Of a stretch of 64,000 nucleotides of DNA, positions 44,136 to 55,765 are shown one piece after another (position 1 is the stretch's first letter; the number at the start of each line of letters is the position of its first letter). The stretch spans positions 5,844,134 through 5,908,133 of the forward strand of contig CM035304.1 in the NCBI GenBank assembly GCA_002900995.3, written 5' to 3'. Below the pieces are notes generated by a model that made no database searches, had not been told where the DNA came from, and was given only the letters and a program-made list of their open reading frames with translations. This DNA comes from Ganoderma boninense (Eukaryota; Basidiomycota; Agaricomycetes; Polyporales; Polyporaceae). Position numbers and translations under genes: made by a program.

Positions 44136-45997
44136 TTAATTGATCAACGAGTACGTGAAGTACGTAGGCGCGAACCCGACACGGTTGTTCGCGCTGTCGT
44201 ACACTTGATAGAACCGCTCCAGGAACGCCATGCCGTTGATGAAGTCGAGGCCCTCGCCACTCCTGCTACCCATGTCGCCCACGATGAGGTACACGTAGTT
44301 GGACGAGCCTCCAATCGCCGTGTTCAACTGCGCGCGAAGGGAATGTGAGCGGCGCACGGTCTGCAGGGGAACGCAAAGAGGCTCACCTGACGAGGCCACG
44401 CCTGAGCATTGGGGGTGAACTCGAAGGGGGTCTTGGAGGAAGCCAGTCAGCTTCAGAAATGTGTAGACAAGGGGACGCATTCGCTGCTTACTTGACCGAT
44501 TGTGAACAGCATACTACGCATGGTCCCGAACTGCTCTGGGGTGACCCTAAGCAGACCGGTTTGACTGTCCATCACCGCACCGGTGAAAGTCTGGTACCGT
44601 TCAAATGCATCTAATCCAAGAGTGATATAATGAACGAGAGCGGAGATGAGTGGATTGACGGGGAGGCTCACCGGTAGGGAGAAGCATGAGAGTGGTGCCC
44701 GTGTCCGTGATGCCCGCGGTCTTAGCAAGGATGACCCTGTCGGCATCGCCGTAGGAGATGGTCTGTTCAAAGCCGACATAGCGGCTAGCAGGGCTGGTAG
44801 TCGTGATTGGCCTGGTAGTGATAGCAGTAAGTTCCAGCACTTTCGAACTTGCATTTCTAACATACACGTAAGTGAGTGCCCCGTCGATCTTGCTCGGGTC
44901 CGTGCCGCCGAGCGTGAGTTCGCCATTCGTGTCCCCCGGGGTCATCGCAGGTGCGAACGAGATACCAACCTCGTGCGCGTCGATCAGGTTTTGCGCGAAG
45001 GCGCTGTCGGTAACCGTCGGAACGCACTTGGACGTGCTGGGGAATAGCGTATCTGTAAATACCAACAGAATAAGTTTCGCTCTAATGTGGCATGCATGGA
45101 AGATCTATGGCTTACCGCACGTTAAGTCAGTCGGTCCAACACTGTGTCATTAACATTAGCATCCGCAATGGTCAGTGCAGATGGTTGTATATCTTACCCA
45201 AGAATCCCATCGGCTCCCAAGTTGCTGAATCCCTTCGTGAAAAGGGCTTCACCAAAGCCCTGGTCCGAAATTGGTATGTTGCCCAAGTGCACGGTGTCCA
45301 TATACTCCGTGCCTAGAGAGGCATATACCATCAGAGAGGAGTCGAATGGCGAACATGCAAACGGTCCATACCAACGAATTGACCAGAACCATAGGAGAGC
45401 TCCTATGACACGATCCCGGGAGTTACTTGTCAGCCACCCACACGATCGGAGACCTGACTTCAGAGCGATACATACGACAGTGTCTCCAGTAGGCTTCGAC
45501 GTCGTTGGCAGGACTGACTTCCGGCTCTGGGCGCCGACCCAAGTGTTAGAGCTCCCGGTGTCAATGATCAGTTGGTCTGTAAGTGTCCAGAACATCGTCA
45601 GCATCGCAACGCTGCTCAGAGGGGCGAGAGAGACCGACAGGTCTTGGGCGGGTTGCCAATACCAACCTATCAGCTCTCGTCAGTCTCCTTGTCTCATCCA
45701 CAGAACACACAGACAATTGCCACTCACAGGCGTGCTGTAGTACATGAGCTGGTTCGTCAGCGGGAAGCTCGCCGGCATGGCGTGCCGGGCCTGACTCGCG
45801 CTGGCCTTCGAGCGTGCCTTGAGCGCCTTCGCCCGCGCCTGGTCGGCTTCGAGGATCCGCGACGCCCCTGTGAGGTTGAACTGCTTCGTGAGCGCGAGAG
45901 TCACGGGAGAGGTGCTGCGCGTCGTGACGCCCGCCGAGGCGGACACCGCGAGGGACAGAAGCACGGCGGAGGTGAGACGGAAACTGGTAGGGCGCAT
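44136..45997 (-). CDS. Secreted aspartic peptidase P4 (A1 family)
   Basis: A multi-exon gene like P2 and P3. The signal peptide is in MRPTSFRLTSAVLLSLAVSA; the propeptide FNLTGASRILEADQARAKALKA is nearly that of P3. Catalytic motifs are LIIDTGSSNTWVGA (near 45,550) and GITDTGTTLMLL (near 44,700). The flap is ELSYGSGQF. The cysteine pair GPTDLTC..SKCVPTVTD is present. The C-terminus SGEGLDFINGMAFLERFYQVYD ends at 44136. The junctions I followed are in phase. It probably arose by tandem duplication with P3. Confidence 0.88.
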
Positions 45998-46023
45998 GGT
46001 GGGTAGATATGTGAGGGCAAATT

Positions 46024-46056
46024 AGTAACGACGGTGTGGTAAGGAGTGACAACGGT
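46024..46056 (-). promoter_or_regulatory. Upstream block shared by P4 and P3
   Basis: The P4 copy of the 33 nt block described at 43150-43182, here about 27 nt before the P4 ATG. Confidence 0.6.
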
Positions 46057-47187
46057 CTGCGTGGGGGAAAGATGGAAGGGGAATGGGGAGGGGTCGGCGG
46101 AGGCGACCTGAATTTAAGGCAGAAGGCTGACGAGAAGCTCGTTCATGTTGGTTGAACGATAATCGAAGAGTGCCCGTGAGCCGAAGCGGCAGCCGCATGA
46201 CGGAGCGAGGAAGATGGCAAATAGGCAGGTTATCACGCCGATCGCGTCGTTGTCCTTGAGAAGCCCCACGAAGAACCTGGCGGAACCGAGGTAGGTCTAT
46301 CCATCGACGTCGACTCTTCTACGCCTGACGAAGACATGTCAGGTAAATAGAGAATAATGTGAGGAGGGAGAAGAACTGGGCGTTCTGTGAAATGGTGCAC
46401 AGCGGAAAGAACTTCAAGGACACGGAGGCGGATTAGCTTGGAACGTTTATGTCGCCAGTGCTAAGAAAACGAGCGACGCTGACGACGTCCTAGATTCATA
46501 AGGCACAAGCGCAGTGAACATAGACGGTCCATACATAGTAGAGGCGAAATTCGAATAAAATTGATCCATTGAGCCCGAGAAGCGAAGAGTCAGACTCTGA
46601 GTGTCGCAAGCCGCCAAGTATATTGACAGGTTGGTGCAGAATCGGATCGGGAAGTGGTGGTTCATCACGGGCTCGATCTGCCGCACCACGCCAGAATCCC
46701 ACTTCCTTTTTGGAAGGATTGCGGGCCAGCCCAGATCAAGTGACATATGTCATGTCAGCCGCGCGCCGTGTAGCAATAGCGAGAAAAGTCGACGTACCCG
46801 GATGTGGATAGATCCCTGCGAGCCTCGAGGGAACGACTGTGGATCCCGTTGTTTTGGATATCCACTCAGGAAGCGGACAATCGCTGACGCCTAGCCATCG
46901 TCCGATAGGACAGCTAGTGCGCTCCCACACGAGGACTTCGGAGGAAAGCCCCCGGCCGGAGGAGCCACTAATAGTATCAGCCTCACGTTGGCGGACACGA
47001 TATCGCATGCCCTCTCTCACAGCGATAAGAAGTTTTCGAAACGGCCTGAGATAACAACCGCGAACTGCAAACAAATATAAACCACAGGCCTGTAGACACC
47101 GGACTTCGTGGAGGACAAGAGATGAGGGCACTGAAACTTAGGAAGAAAAGTCCTACATAGCACAACATGATCAGGATCACGGGTCCT
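46057..47187. other. Intergenic between P4 and P5
   Basis: No gene recognised on either strand. Confidence 0.5.
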
Positions 47188-49045
47188 TCAGTTTGTCTCC
47201 GCGGTCGTGAACTCCGTCGTGGCGAAGCCAACCTGGTTGTTCCCAGAGTCGAAGACGTAGTAGAACCGCTCGAGGAACGTCATGCCGTCGACGAAGTCGA
47301 AACCCTGGCCACTGGTGGATCCGAGGTCTCCTACGATGAGGAAGACCGAGTTCGCGTCGCCGCCGATCGCCTCGTTAAGCTGGAGAGCAACGACAAGTGA
47401 GGAAAAGCTGGACTCTGAAGCGAGGAGTTCACGGCAGGGAGGGTGCTCACCGCACGGGGCCACGCCTGGGCGTTCGGGGTGAACTCGAGTGTGGTCTGGA
47501 AAGAAAACGGCCCGTGTCAAAAGACGTTTCGAGAGAGAGGCTACTTGCTACTTACGTTGCCAATGTTGAAGAACAAGCTCTCGAGGTTGCCAAATTGTTC
47601 GGGAGTGAGGCTCAGCAGTCCTACGTTGTTGTCGAACACAGCGCCCGTGAGCTCCTGGTACGTGGCGAGCGCATCTAGTCCAATGACCACAGAATCAGCC
47701 TTCCAGCAAGGGGAAGAAAGTGATGCTTTTCGTACCACTAGCAAGCAGTAGCAACGTGGTACCGGTGTCGGTGATACCTGCCGTGGTCGCGAGCACGGTC
47801 GTGCCAGCAGCGCCGTAGGTGACACTCTGGTCGATACCAACGAACTCGCTAGCAGGTGCTGTGGACGTGATCGGACTGACAGGAACCAGTGTTAAGACTC
47901 GGCAGACGGAGGAAGTCTGTGAGCAACAACATACACGAAGTTGAGCGTCCCGGTGAACTTGCTGGAGTCGATCCCGCCGAAGGTGAGCTCGCCATTTGTG
48001 GTCTCGAGGCTCGTCGTAGGGGCGAACGAAATGCCGACCTCGTGCGCGTCAATAAGGCCTTGCGCGAACGCGTTGTCGGTGACCGTCGGGACGCATGCAG
48101 AGGTGTTAGGGAAGAGGGTGCCTGCCAGCCGAAACAGCATGAATGTCGTTCCAAAACCTGCTAGGGCGACATGGGCGGCTCACCGCACGTCAAGTCGACG
48201 GGGCCAATGCTGGGTGCAGGACGTTCGGATCAGGACACGAAAAGTGAACAATTAACAATCGACGTACCCAATCAGTCCATCGAGCCCCTCAAACCCAGAC
48301 GATTCGATTGCCACGGCGAAAGACTGATTCTCAATGGCGACTCCGGGACCCAGAGTGACTGTGTCGAGGAACTCCTCCCCTAAACGAAGACGGAGCTAGT
48401 TCAGGCACGGATGCGTTTGCTAACGTCGGACATTGCACATACCGATGACAAACCCAGAGCCAAAAATGACTTCCTAAGAACGGGTTGAACGTCAAGTCCC
48501 GGTCAAGGCTTGCGTTTATGCCGGACCTACCATAAGCTGACCAGTGTTCTGGGTCGTGCTTGTAGCTTCGAAAGGCTTCGTAACGCCTACGAAGGTGTTG
48601 GAGCTCCCAGTGTCGATAAGAAGAGTGACTTAATAAAGGTGTTAGAAACGCGCAACGGCTGGTGCAGATGATCAGGACATCCTTACATTCAGTGGGAGGA
48701 GTGCCGAAGCCAACCTAGAAACGAAGGTTCTGTTAACCACGTTACTGAATGCAGTGAGGGTGCAGACGAGCATACAGTCGCGACGTAGTCCACGGCCTGG
48801 TTGGTAACAGGATCATTGTCGATGATCCGCCGGGAGAGTTGTCCGGGCTTGGCCAACGCACGGGCCTTGAGTGTCCTCGCGCGGGCCTGGTCGTGCTCGA
48901 GTATCTTCGTCGCCCCGGTGCTGTTGAAGCGGCGCGCGAATGGCAGCGTCACTGGAGACGGCTTGCGGACCGCAAGTACCTCGCTGCAGAGGCTGAGGGC
49001 CAACACGTTGAGAAACGCAGAGGCGAGGCGGAGACCGGAGAGCAT
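47188..49045 (-). CDS. Secreted aspartic peptidase P5 with Phe in the flap
   Basis: Multi-exon. MLSGLRLASAFLNVLALSL starts the signal peptide, with propeptide PFARRFNSTGATKILEHDQ. Catalytic motifs are LLIDTGSSNTFVGV (near 48,610) and GITDTGTTLLLL (near 47,770). Both Asp residues are kept. The flap reads EVIFGSGFV, so the Tyr that is nearly invariant in pepsin-like enzymes (Tyr75 in pepsin) is Phe. The residue after DTGSSNT is Phe where the other four have Trp. The cysteine pair GPVDLTC..SACVPTVTD is present. The C-terminus GQGFDFVDGMTFLERFYYVFD ends at 47188. The gene looks intact, so the change may alter activity or specificity. Confidence 0.88.
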
Positions 49046-49128
49046 GGCGGGGATGCTGGTGTCGACTTGGGCTGTCTTCGCACCGTTGGGTGAGGCGACG
49101 GCGAGCTCTTGGCGTCGGGCGGGGAGTT

Positions 49129-49134
49129 CATATA
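49129..49134 (-). promoter_or_regulatory. TATA box of P5
   Basis: TATATGAA on the minus strand, about 85 nt before the P5 ATG. Confidence 0.55.
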
Positions 49135-50554
49135 GACCCGCTGTCGGCTTGGGGTGAGATATCGCGGTGGAATGAGAAGCATACTGGAAACGCACCCGAA
49201 ACCCTGCGCAGCATCGCCTACAGTGTGGTATGAGCCACCCGTTGTAGAGTCGCACTCGACGGCATACGGGCTACCACGAGCATGCAAGTTGGTACTCACG
49301 AGGACTCCGGCACCATATTAGGAACACGACAGTGCCTTAATGGCGCTCCCCGTCTTTCCCATGTATCGAGTTCTGAAGAGGGCTTCATAAAGATGAGCGA
49401 GTCAGCAAAAGCAATTGGGACGCTATCAGAAGCTTACTTGTGCATCTTGTGTGAGTAAAATAGCACATATATGCCACGGTGGTCGCGGGTGGTTACAGTC
49501 AGCCATATCACTGAGTGGGCGTTATCGAGCCTGGGCACACCCATGTGAAGTGGCCCCCGCACGGAGAATAGTAGGCAAAATGACGGAGAGCCCTTCGAGT
49601 TTCCTGACGCACTCAATGCACATGGAAGGCTCGAACAACGTTAAAGCTCACATTGAGCGATGACAGCTGAGTCCCAGTCATTCAAAGTAGCTGCTATATG
49701 CTTTCATACCGTCTGTTGAGACCGGTCCAGTTGTTCTCACCGCTTCGACGACGACGTCGAGGCATGGGAGACCACCCACGCGAAAGCCCCGGTACCGTGG
49801 ACCGACGACCGCCACCGGAAAGTGTGTCGCTTGCTTCATCCACGAGACCGTGCCCTATCGCTTCTTGAATATACCAAGCATTTGCGTCAGTCGGAAATAG
49901 GTGAAGGCTAACTGGCGGTCGGAGGCACTCACTGGAATGGGTAACGGTGTCTCCGCGACGTGTGTGAACGGACTGCATGCATGCGGTATTGCGACTGATC
50001 TGCGCACGCTCAGAGCTCACGCAGCAAGAAGGGATTCGGAGGACAGGCTCGATGGTGGTGGTCAGCAGTGAACCCTTAGGCGTCTAAATCAGGTCTCTGT
50101 TTGGGCCTGTTGTGGTCTTTGTCAGGACCCCCGCCACTGTATTGGCCATCCACCAGATTATTTGTTACCAGCAAAGTGCGGATTCAACATTGTCCAAGAG
50201 GAACCGAGGATGGACCGGGAGACGTTCAATATCGATCTGAACTCCGTCCTGAGGGCGGCAGTACTCGCTCTATCCCCCTGCCGCGCCTGGCATTTCGCGT
50301 GAATTGTGCGAACGATACCGTTAAATCATCGCTGAGCCCGGACTGTATAATGAAGCAAGCCCATAGCCATATATGAGGCGGGTAAGCTTTGAGTGAAGGG
50401 TATAACCACCCACGGCCGAGGGCGTGAAGAAGGGCGAGGCGACATTAATCGGCGTCCCATTATCTTCCCACTTTGGCCCGTCCTTCCCGAGCTGCGGGAG
50501 TAAATCCCGCGCCCAATCGGCTGACACCTTCGCCTCTGCACTGCGGTCCTCCAT
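49135..50554. other. Intergenic, no gene recognised
   Basis: This holds upstream DNA of P5 and the 3' flank of the dioxygenase gene. Only short frames without motifs are present. Confidence 0.45.
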
Positions 50555-51856
50555 CTACGTCCTGATTTCCTCCGTCTCAAACAGCCCGCCCAAAACCCGC
50601 ATCCGATCGAGCACCGCGTCCGCCTCCAGATAGCAGCCCTTCAGCCACCGGTTCGTCTCCTGCTCGTTACTCTTCGCCTCCTTCTCGTGGAACTCGGTGC
50701 GAGCGTGGAGCACGCGCCGATTGTCGAACAGCACCGCGTCGCCCTCCTTCAGGAGGTACTCGAACCGCATCGCCGGGTCCTCCAGCATGTCTGCGAAGGT
50801 CTTGAGAGCAGGCACAAACTGCTCGAGAGGCGTATTCCGCGGGAGAGGGCCCTGGAATGGGGGAGAATAGTTTATGAACGAGATCGGGCTCGTGTGCGAC
50901 CTCCTGTCGGCGAGCTCAATCGTCGGGTGGGCGCGGTAGAGGTGGTGTCCGTCGTTGACGTAGTGGAATGCGACGGGGGTGTTCGCGAGAGTGTCAAACG
51001 CCGAGCGATTCTGTTTGCGTAGCTCGGACGCCACGTGAATCGCATCGACGAAGATCGACTTGCCACCCTCGACGCGATTGCGGAGGCAGTGGAGGATCTG
51101 GTAGCGCGGCGGGTGCTGGAAGTACCTGTGGGGCGGCGTGCAGTGGATCAGTTGGCCATCGTGAAGGCGAGAAGGTCGATGAGGGACAAACAGCAGATCC
51201 ATGTGTAAGCCCAGGTCGACGTTCGTGTACGCGATGTTGCGGCTGTTCCGGATCGCCTTCACGTCCCACGTCTCGCCATAGAAGGTCTTGCGCAGTTCGC
51301 CAAAGCGCTCCCCGAGCGCACGCAGCTCGCAATCCTCGTTCGACGTCTTGTCCGTCGGTACTCCGGTAACGAACAGCAGCCCGTACTTTGTCAGCTGCAC
51401 CATGCCAGCCAGCAGTTCCTTGGGCGTCCTGATCTTGTCGTACGGAATGAACAAGTCCGGCGCGGACTCGCGGAGCGTCTTGACGTCCCATTCTACCCGC
51501 AATGGGTCGCGATTGAATTCGCTTAGGGTCTTCTTCGTCGCGTGTCGCTTCAGGAACTCCTGCGGATAGAAGGACTTGTGGCCCGAGTCCCACTGCACGT
51601 TCACGCCTTCCGGTGAGATCTGTACGCCCTCTGGAGAGTCGACGGGCTCAATGTCGATAGGAATGTCCGATGTTCGAATGAGCTTCTGCCGCGTAGAAGG
51701 GTGGAGGCAGGATGGGCACTGGCATGAGTCGCGCAGCCAGAACCAGGAATACTGCTGTCCGGAGTACTGCAGGAACGGGTCAACACGACGGGCAGTTGAC
51801 TGGGAGAATTGGCGTCTGGAAATACCCAGTCTCAGAAGCCCCGTCCTGAGCAACAT
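50555..51856 (-). CDS. Gamma-butyrobetaine/trimethyllysine dioxygenase-like enzyme
   Basis: Two exons (51192-51856 and 50555-51125) give 411 residues. The 66 nt intron is GT-AG and in frame, so the gene also reads as one long frame with 22 spurious residues between HMDLL and YFQHPPRYQ. The N-terminus MLLRTGLLRLGISRRQFSQS looks mitochondrial. WFWLRDSCQCPSCLHPSTRQK is the Cys-rich zinc region typical of carnitine-pathway dioxygenases. The iron ligands are HMD and the distal His in RRVLHAR. These Fe(II)/2-oxoglutarate enzymes hydroxylate gamma-butyrobetaine or trimethyllysine in carnitine synthesis. The sequence does not settle which substrate; the end (RWLKGCYLEADAVLDRMRVL) fits butyrobetaine enzymes slightly better. 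Confidence 0.88.
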   Translation of the reverse strand: MLLRTGLLRLGISRRQFSQSTARRVDPFLQYSGQQYSWFWLRDSCQCPSCLHPSTRQKLIRTSDIPIDIEPVDSPEGVQISPEGVNVQWDSGHKSFYPQEFLKRHATKKTLSEFNRDPLRVEWDVKTLRESAPDLFIPYDKIRTPKELLAGMVQLTKYGLLFVTGVPTDKTSNEDCELRALGERFGELRKTFYGETWDVKAIRNSRNIAYTNVDLGLHMDLLFVPHRPSRLHDGQLIHCTPPHRYFQHPPRYQILHCLRNRVEGGKSIFVDAIHVASELRKQNRSAFDTLANTPVAFHYVNDGHHLYRAHPTIELADRRSHTSPISFINYSPPFQGPLPRNTPLEQFVPALKTFADMLEDPAMRFEYLLKEGDAVLFDNRRVLHARTEFHEKEAKSNEQETNRWLKGCYLEADAVLDRMRVLGGLFETEEIRT

Positions 51857-52352
51857 GGCGAGCGGGTACGATACTGCCTGTATGATGGTAGGTCGGGACC
51901 AAGTTCATGAGCCGTTTCCGTTAGATCGATAATCCCGGTGGCTGTGCTGTTGACTATCAGACACTATTACCACCCATTATAGACCTTCCTTAATTGGACC
52001 TACTAGCGACACTCCTTCGTAGGATGCAATGTGGCCAGAAACTTGACAGAAAGCCTCTAGGAATTCAAGCTTCAAAAAGCACATAAAGCAAGCCATACAT
52101 GTCGTGGGAGGCTACAACACAAGTACAAATACAAATACAGCAAATAGATGTCGTCTCCACACCACGATGCGTCGCAATACTAATGAAGTGTCCTATAGCC
52201 AGGACTTTACCGTTGTGCCGAAAAAAATCCCTTTCTAAACACACACCAACGGTAGGAGGTTCGTCGAACACATCAAATTGGACCATGTCAGCTGACACCA
52301 TACCCATCAGCCCACAGACAACTCTCCGAGCACGGAACGCACGCACCAAGAC
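51857..52352. other. Short intergenic region
   Basis: No gene. A short ACAAATA-type simple repeat lies near 52,120-52,140. Confidence 0.5.
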
Positions 52353-53081
52353 TCAGCGCAACTCGAATCCGAGCTTCCTCCACTGATCCTTCGAGCCGGC
52401 CGACGCCCGCAGAGTATACGACCACAGCCGTGTCGGCGCAGCCGCGATCATAGACTCCGGGAGCCAGCCGCACTCCCGCGCGCGCACGCTCGCGCCCTCG
52501 TCGACCGCGATCGCGAGCAGCTGGTCGATGTCGCGGACATCGACGTGCTGCTTGAGCTGCATGTCCGCGCGGGGCGACGCGCGATGGTCCGACCACCCCT
52601 GGACCTTGAGCAGGAGTTGCGGGATCATCGGCATCACGGGGAGCCCCGAGAGCGTGCGCACGTGCTCCCGGGGCACGTTCGGGATGTTCAGGATGCCGGG
52701 GATGAGGATGTCGACCTTGCAGTCGATGGAGGGGCGCGGGTACGTCGCGCTGGAGAGACGGTGCCAGAGGACGCGGTAGGTCGCGCGCCAGTTCTTGGAG
52801 CGGACTAGGTAGAAGCTGGAGTCCTCGCGCACGAGGATCTCCTTCAGGCGCTCTTGGGTGTATGCCGTGGTCAGGACCACCAGGTCGACGTCCTGAGGAG
52901 ACGGTCGAGGTCATGCATGACACAGAGAAAACCGTTAAGGTGGGCTCACGTTCGGGGTGCGAGGAACACCGTATAGATAGCTAGCAGCGCTTCCAACGAG
53001 GCAACATTCTAGGCCATACTTTGCGAATATCCTGATAGCCTTCCTGGCGATATCGAGAACTTCCGTGGACGTTGGAGCCAT
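52353..53081 (-). CDS. Small nucleotidyltransferase-fold protein
   Basis: Two exons (52950-53081 and 52353-52892) join in phase to 223 residues. Exon 1 encodes ARKAIRIFAKYGLECCLVGSAASYLYGVPRTPN and exon 2 opens DVDLVVLT. GSAAS followed about 14 residues later by DVD is the nucleotidyltransferase (MNT/Pol-beta-like) signature, split by the intron. The rest (CKVDILIPGILNIPNVP) resembles small agaricomycete proteins of unknown role. A catalytic or an antitoxin-like function would be guesswork. It appears intact. Confidence 0.75.
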
Positions 53082-53832
53082 TGGAGTCAATCCCTGAGAC
53101 AGAGTAGGCGGGGGAGGGGAGGATAGCGAGTAGAGAAGAACTGGCTGGGGGTTGTGGGAGCAGCGATCTTAGAGTTCAGCCAAACCACGAGGCAGAGAAG
53201 CTGGCAGACACAGACACAAGTGTGCCTGTATCCGGTCTCCGAGACCATCCAGCCCATCCACACTTCCCCCGAGGTTGCTCCGTATCATCCACTTGGATGC
53301 AGCCTCACATCTTGCCGTTCAAAGGTTTACATGATGTTGGAGTCAGCCCTGCCAGCCCCCTTCCCACAGGTATACGACGTCTTATCTGGAGAACAGAATG
53401 TCCTATCTCTACAAGTTAAATTGACCCCGTATGCATGACGAGATTAGATTCCAGACTGTGGACTTACAACCCGCACCAGAAACACAGGCGGAACACTAAT
53501 CCTGAGTAAGCCACCTCTCAACCAGTCGCTGAACATGTTTCGATCGCCATATGCTTCGTTGACAAGTAGAAAAGACGGGCACCGGAACCAGTGGCGTACC
53601 TGGGCTCAGAACTAGCAGTACCTCTGCCGCAGTTGAACATCCGCCGACAATCGTACCGCGTCTCCGGCACCAATGGCATCCTCTACTGAGTATCTGCCAT
53701 CTCAGTCAGCCTTTCGACATGCGCCGAGCGAGGCTTGATGGAATATTCGTGAATCTTTGGGTGCCTGAAACGACGCTCTCCATGAATCCAAACTTCTACA
53801 GAGGAAGGACATAAATGATAACTCGAGACAAC
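53082..53832. other. Intergenic; includes a segment duplicated near 56.8 kb
   Basis: No gene. Positions 53708-53782, just 3' of the P450 stop, resemble 56810-56888 downstream of the P450 pseudogene. Confidence 0.6.
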
Positions 53833-55765
53833 TCACGACACGATCCAGTTGTCCGACGCTTCCCACTTCAACTCCATCGGCAAGCCATCTTCGCCGACGG
53901 GCGGGCCGATTTCGAACGTGGAGAGGAAAGATGCCAGCAAAATGAACAGCATCGACTCGGCAAATCTTTGGCCGGGACAGACTCTGGGTTGTATGTGGGG
54001 GGTTGAAAAGTGTAGTTAGTGGCAGGCGGGGAGAAATAACGAAAGACTCCAACGCATTACCGACGGCCAAAACCAAACATCACATCTGCAGGATCCCGTC
54101 CGTGTACATCCAAGTTCCCAGATGAGTCTAGGAAACGCTCCGGCATGAATTCTTCCGGCTGGGGGTAGACCTCGGGATCTCGCAAGATGGCCCTGCGAAT
54201 GCTAAGGTCAGAGTCGGTCGTCCTCGGCCTCCGGAACAAACAAACACAGCCAACGAACCATATATTCACAAGAACGGTGGCACCCCCGGGGATTAGGTAA
54301 CCGTTGTATTCGTCGTCAGCAACAGCCGCATGCGGGAGGCCCATAGGGATAGAGGGATGCCATCTGAGCAATTCTTTCACGAGCGCGTTGAAGTAGGGAA
54401 GCGAGTGGCGGTCCGAGAAGTCCGGGAGGCGAGCTGTCCCCACGACCGCATCCAGTTCCCGCTGTGCCTTCTTCTGTGCCTCCGGGTAGGCCGCCATAGC
54501 GAAGAAGAACGCCCCGACGGTGGCGTTCCCCGTATCTGCTCCGCCTGAGTACGGGGGGAAAGCCTCAGTGCGGCTGTCCTGTGCAGGCGGCTGAGTTACG
54601 TACCGAGAAAGCATGTGGCGGCCACGTCTTTACACGTTCTGTACAGCTCGGAAGATCGCTCTGCTTGTGTGCGCGGACCTTCAAGTTCGAAGATGCGCTT
54701 AATCGCTGACGGCCTAGATGGGTTTTTAATCTGAGGAACGTCCCCGTCAGTACCCATGTTCAGAATATCTACAGGCAGAGTTGCGACTTGCCCCCTCGTC
54801 CATCGCCCTCTTGAACAAGGACTGTGAGATGTGCGATACGTCCCGTTTTGCATCAGCCGCCCACGTTTTGAATCCGCCACCCGGGAACCAGGACGGCAGG
54901 TAGCGCAGCACCGGAAAGGCCTCGACAGGGAAGTTTCCAGGGATCGAAATGGTCTCCGCGACTGCTCGCATCCTGTCCACCATCTCGTAGTGCCTGTCAT
55001 TGGCCTCGCGAATCTCAATGCCGTAAATTACCTTCAGGATAGCGGAGGCGGAGGCGCTAGCATGTAATAAAAAGGATGATGCGATCAGGACGGGCCAGCA
55101 CAGTGAGCGCCACAGAGTCGGAGGGTCCACTCACAATTCGATATGCGATGCAAGCCCCTGCGGGTCACTAAACACCATCCGGAGGAAGTTGCGCGCGACG
55201 TCGACTTGCACCGCCTCATATTGCGAAAGGGCATCGGGTGCCATGACAGAGTGCAAAGCACGGCGGTGCTGGCGCCATCGTGGCCCGTACGGGATCAACG
55301 GGGTGAGCCAGTCGTATTCAACGCTGGGCGATATTGGTTTCGTTATGCAGGCAGACAAGAGACAAAAGACTCGACACACAGTTCCACCATCACAGAAGAT
55401 GGGCGATCGGAGTAATTGGCGGACCTTTTGTCGAGGAGGTCGCGGGCAGCCTTGAGGGACCCTAGAACAATGACATTCTGGCCAAGCATGTCAAGGTGCA
55501 CGACGTCGCCTGCGGCATCATGGCTATAACGTCAGCATTGTGTGTGTGGACGTTGAGTACAGTGGGGCATACCAAAGGTCTTCGACATCGCGGCAAACTC
55601 GCGGCCGAGGTGCTTGCGAGGAAAGTCGAGGACGTTCCCAAGTATGGGAAGTGGAGTGGGCCCAGGAGGGAGACGTGCGTTCTTCCTGCGGCCATAGATG
55701 GCTATCGCGAGTGAGAGGATGATCGCGCATGCGACCCATGGCCACGTTGTTGGAGTGTGGAACAT
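53833..55765 (-). CDS. Cytochrome P450 with probable frameshift
   Basis: Starts MFHTPTTWPWVACAIILSLAIAIYG (membrane anchor), then the Pro-rich hinge LPPGPTPLPILGN. Later exons carry the C-helix WRQHRR, the I-helix GADTGNATVGAFFFAM, KELLRWHPS (ExxR), FMPERFL and the heme site FGFGRRVCPGQRF, split by the last intron. The stop is at 53833. One problem: after AMDEG a run of five G (about 54795-54800) puts the frame out by one base. Removing one G joins it to the following QVATLPVDILN frame. This is either a real frameshift or a sequencing error. Such microsomal enzymes oxidise small lipophilic compounds; the substrate cannot be read from the sequence. Confidence 0.85.
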
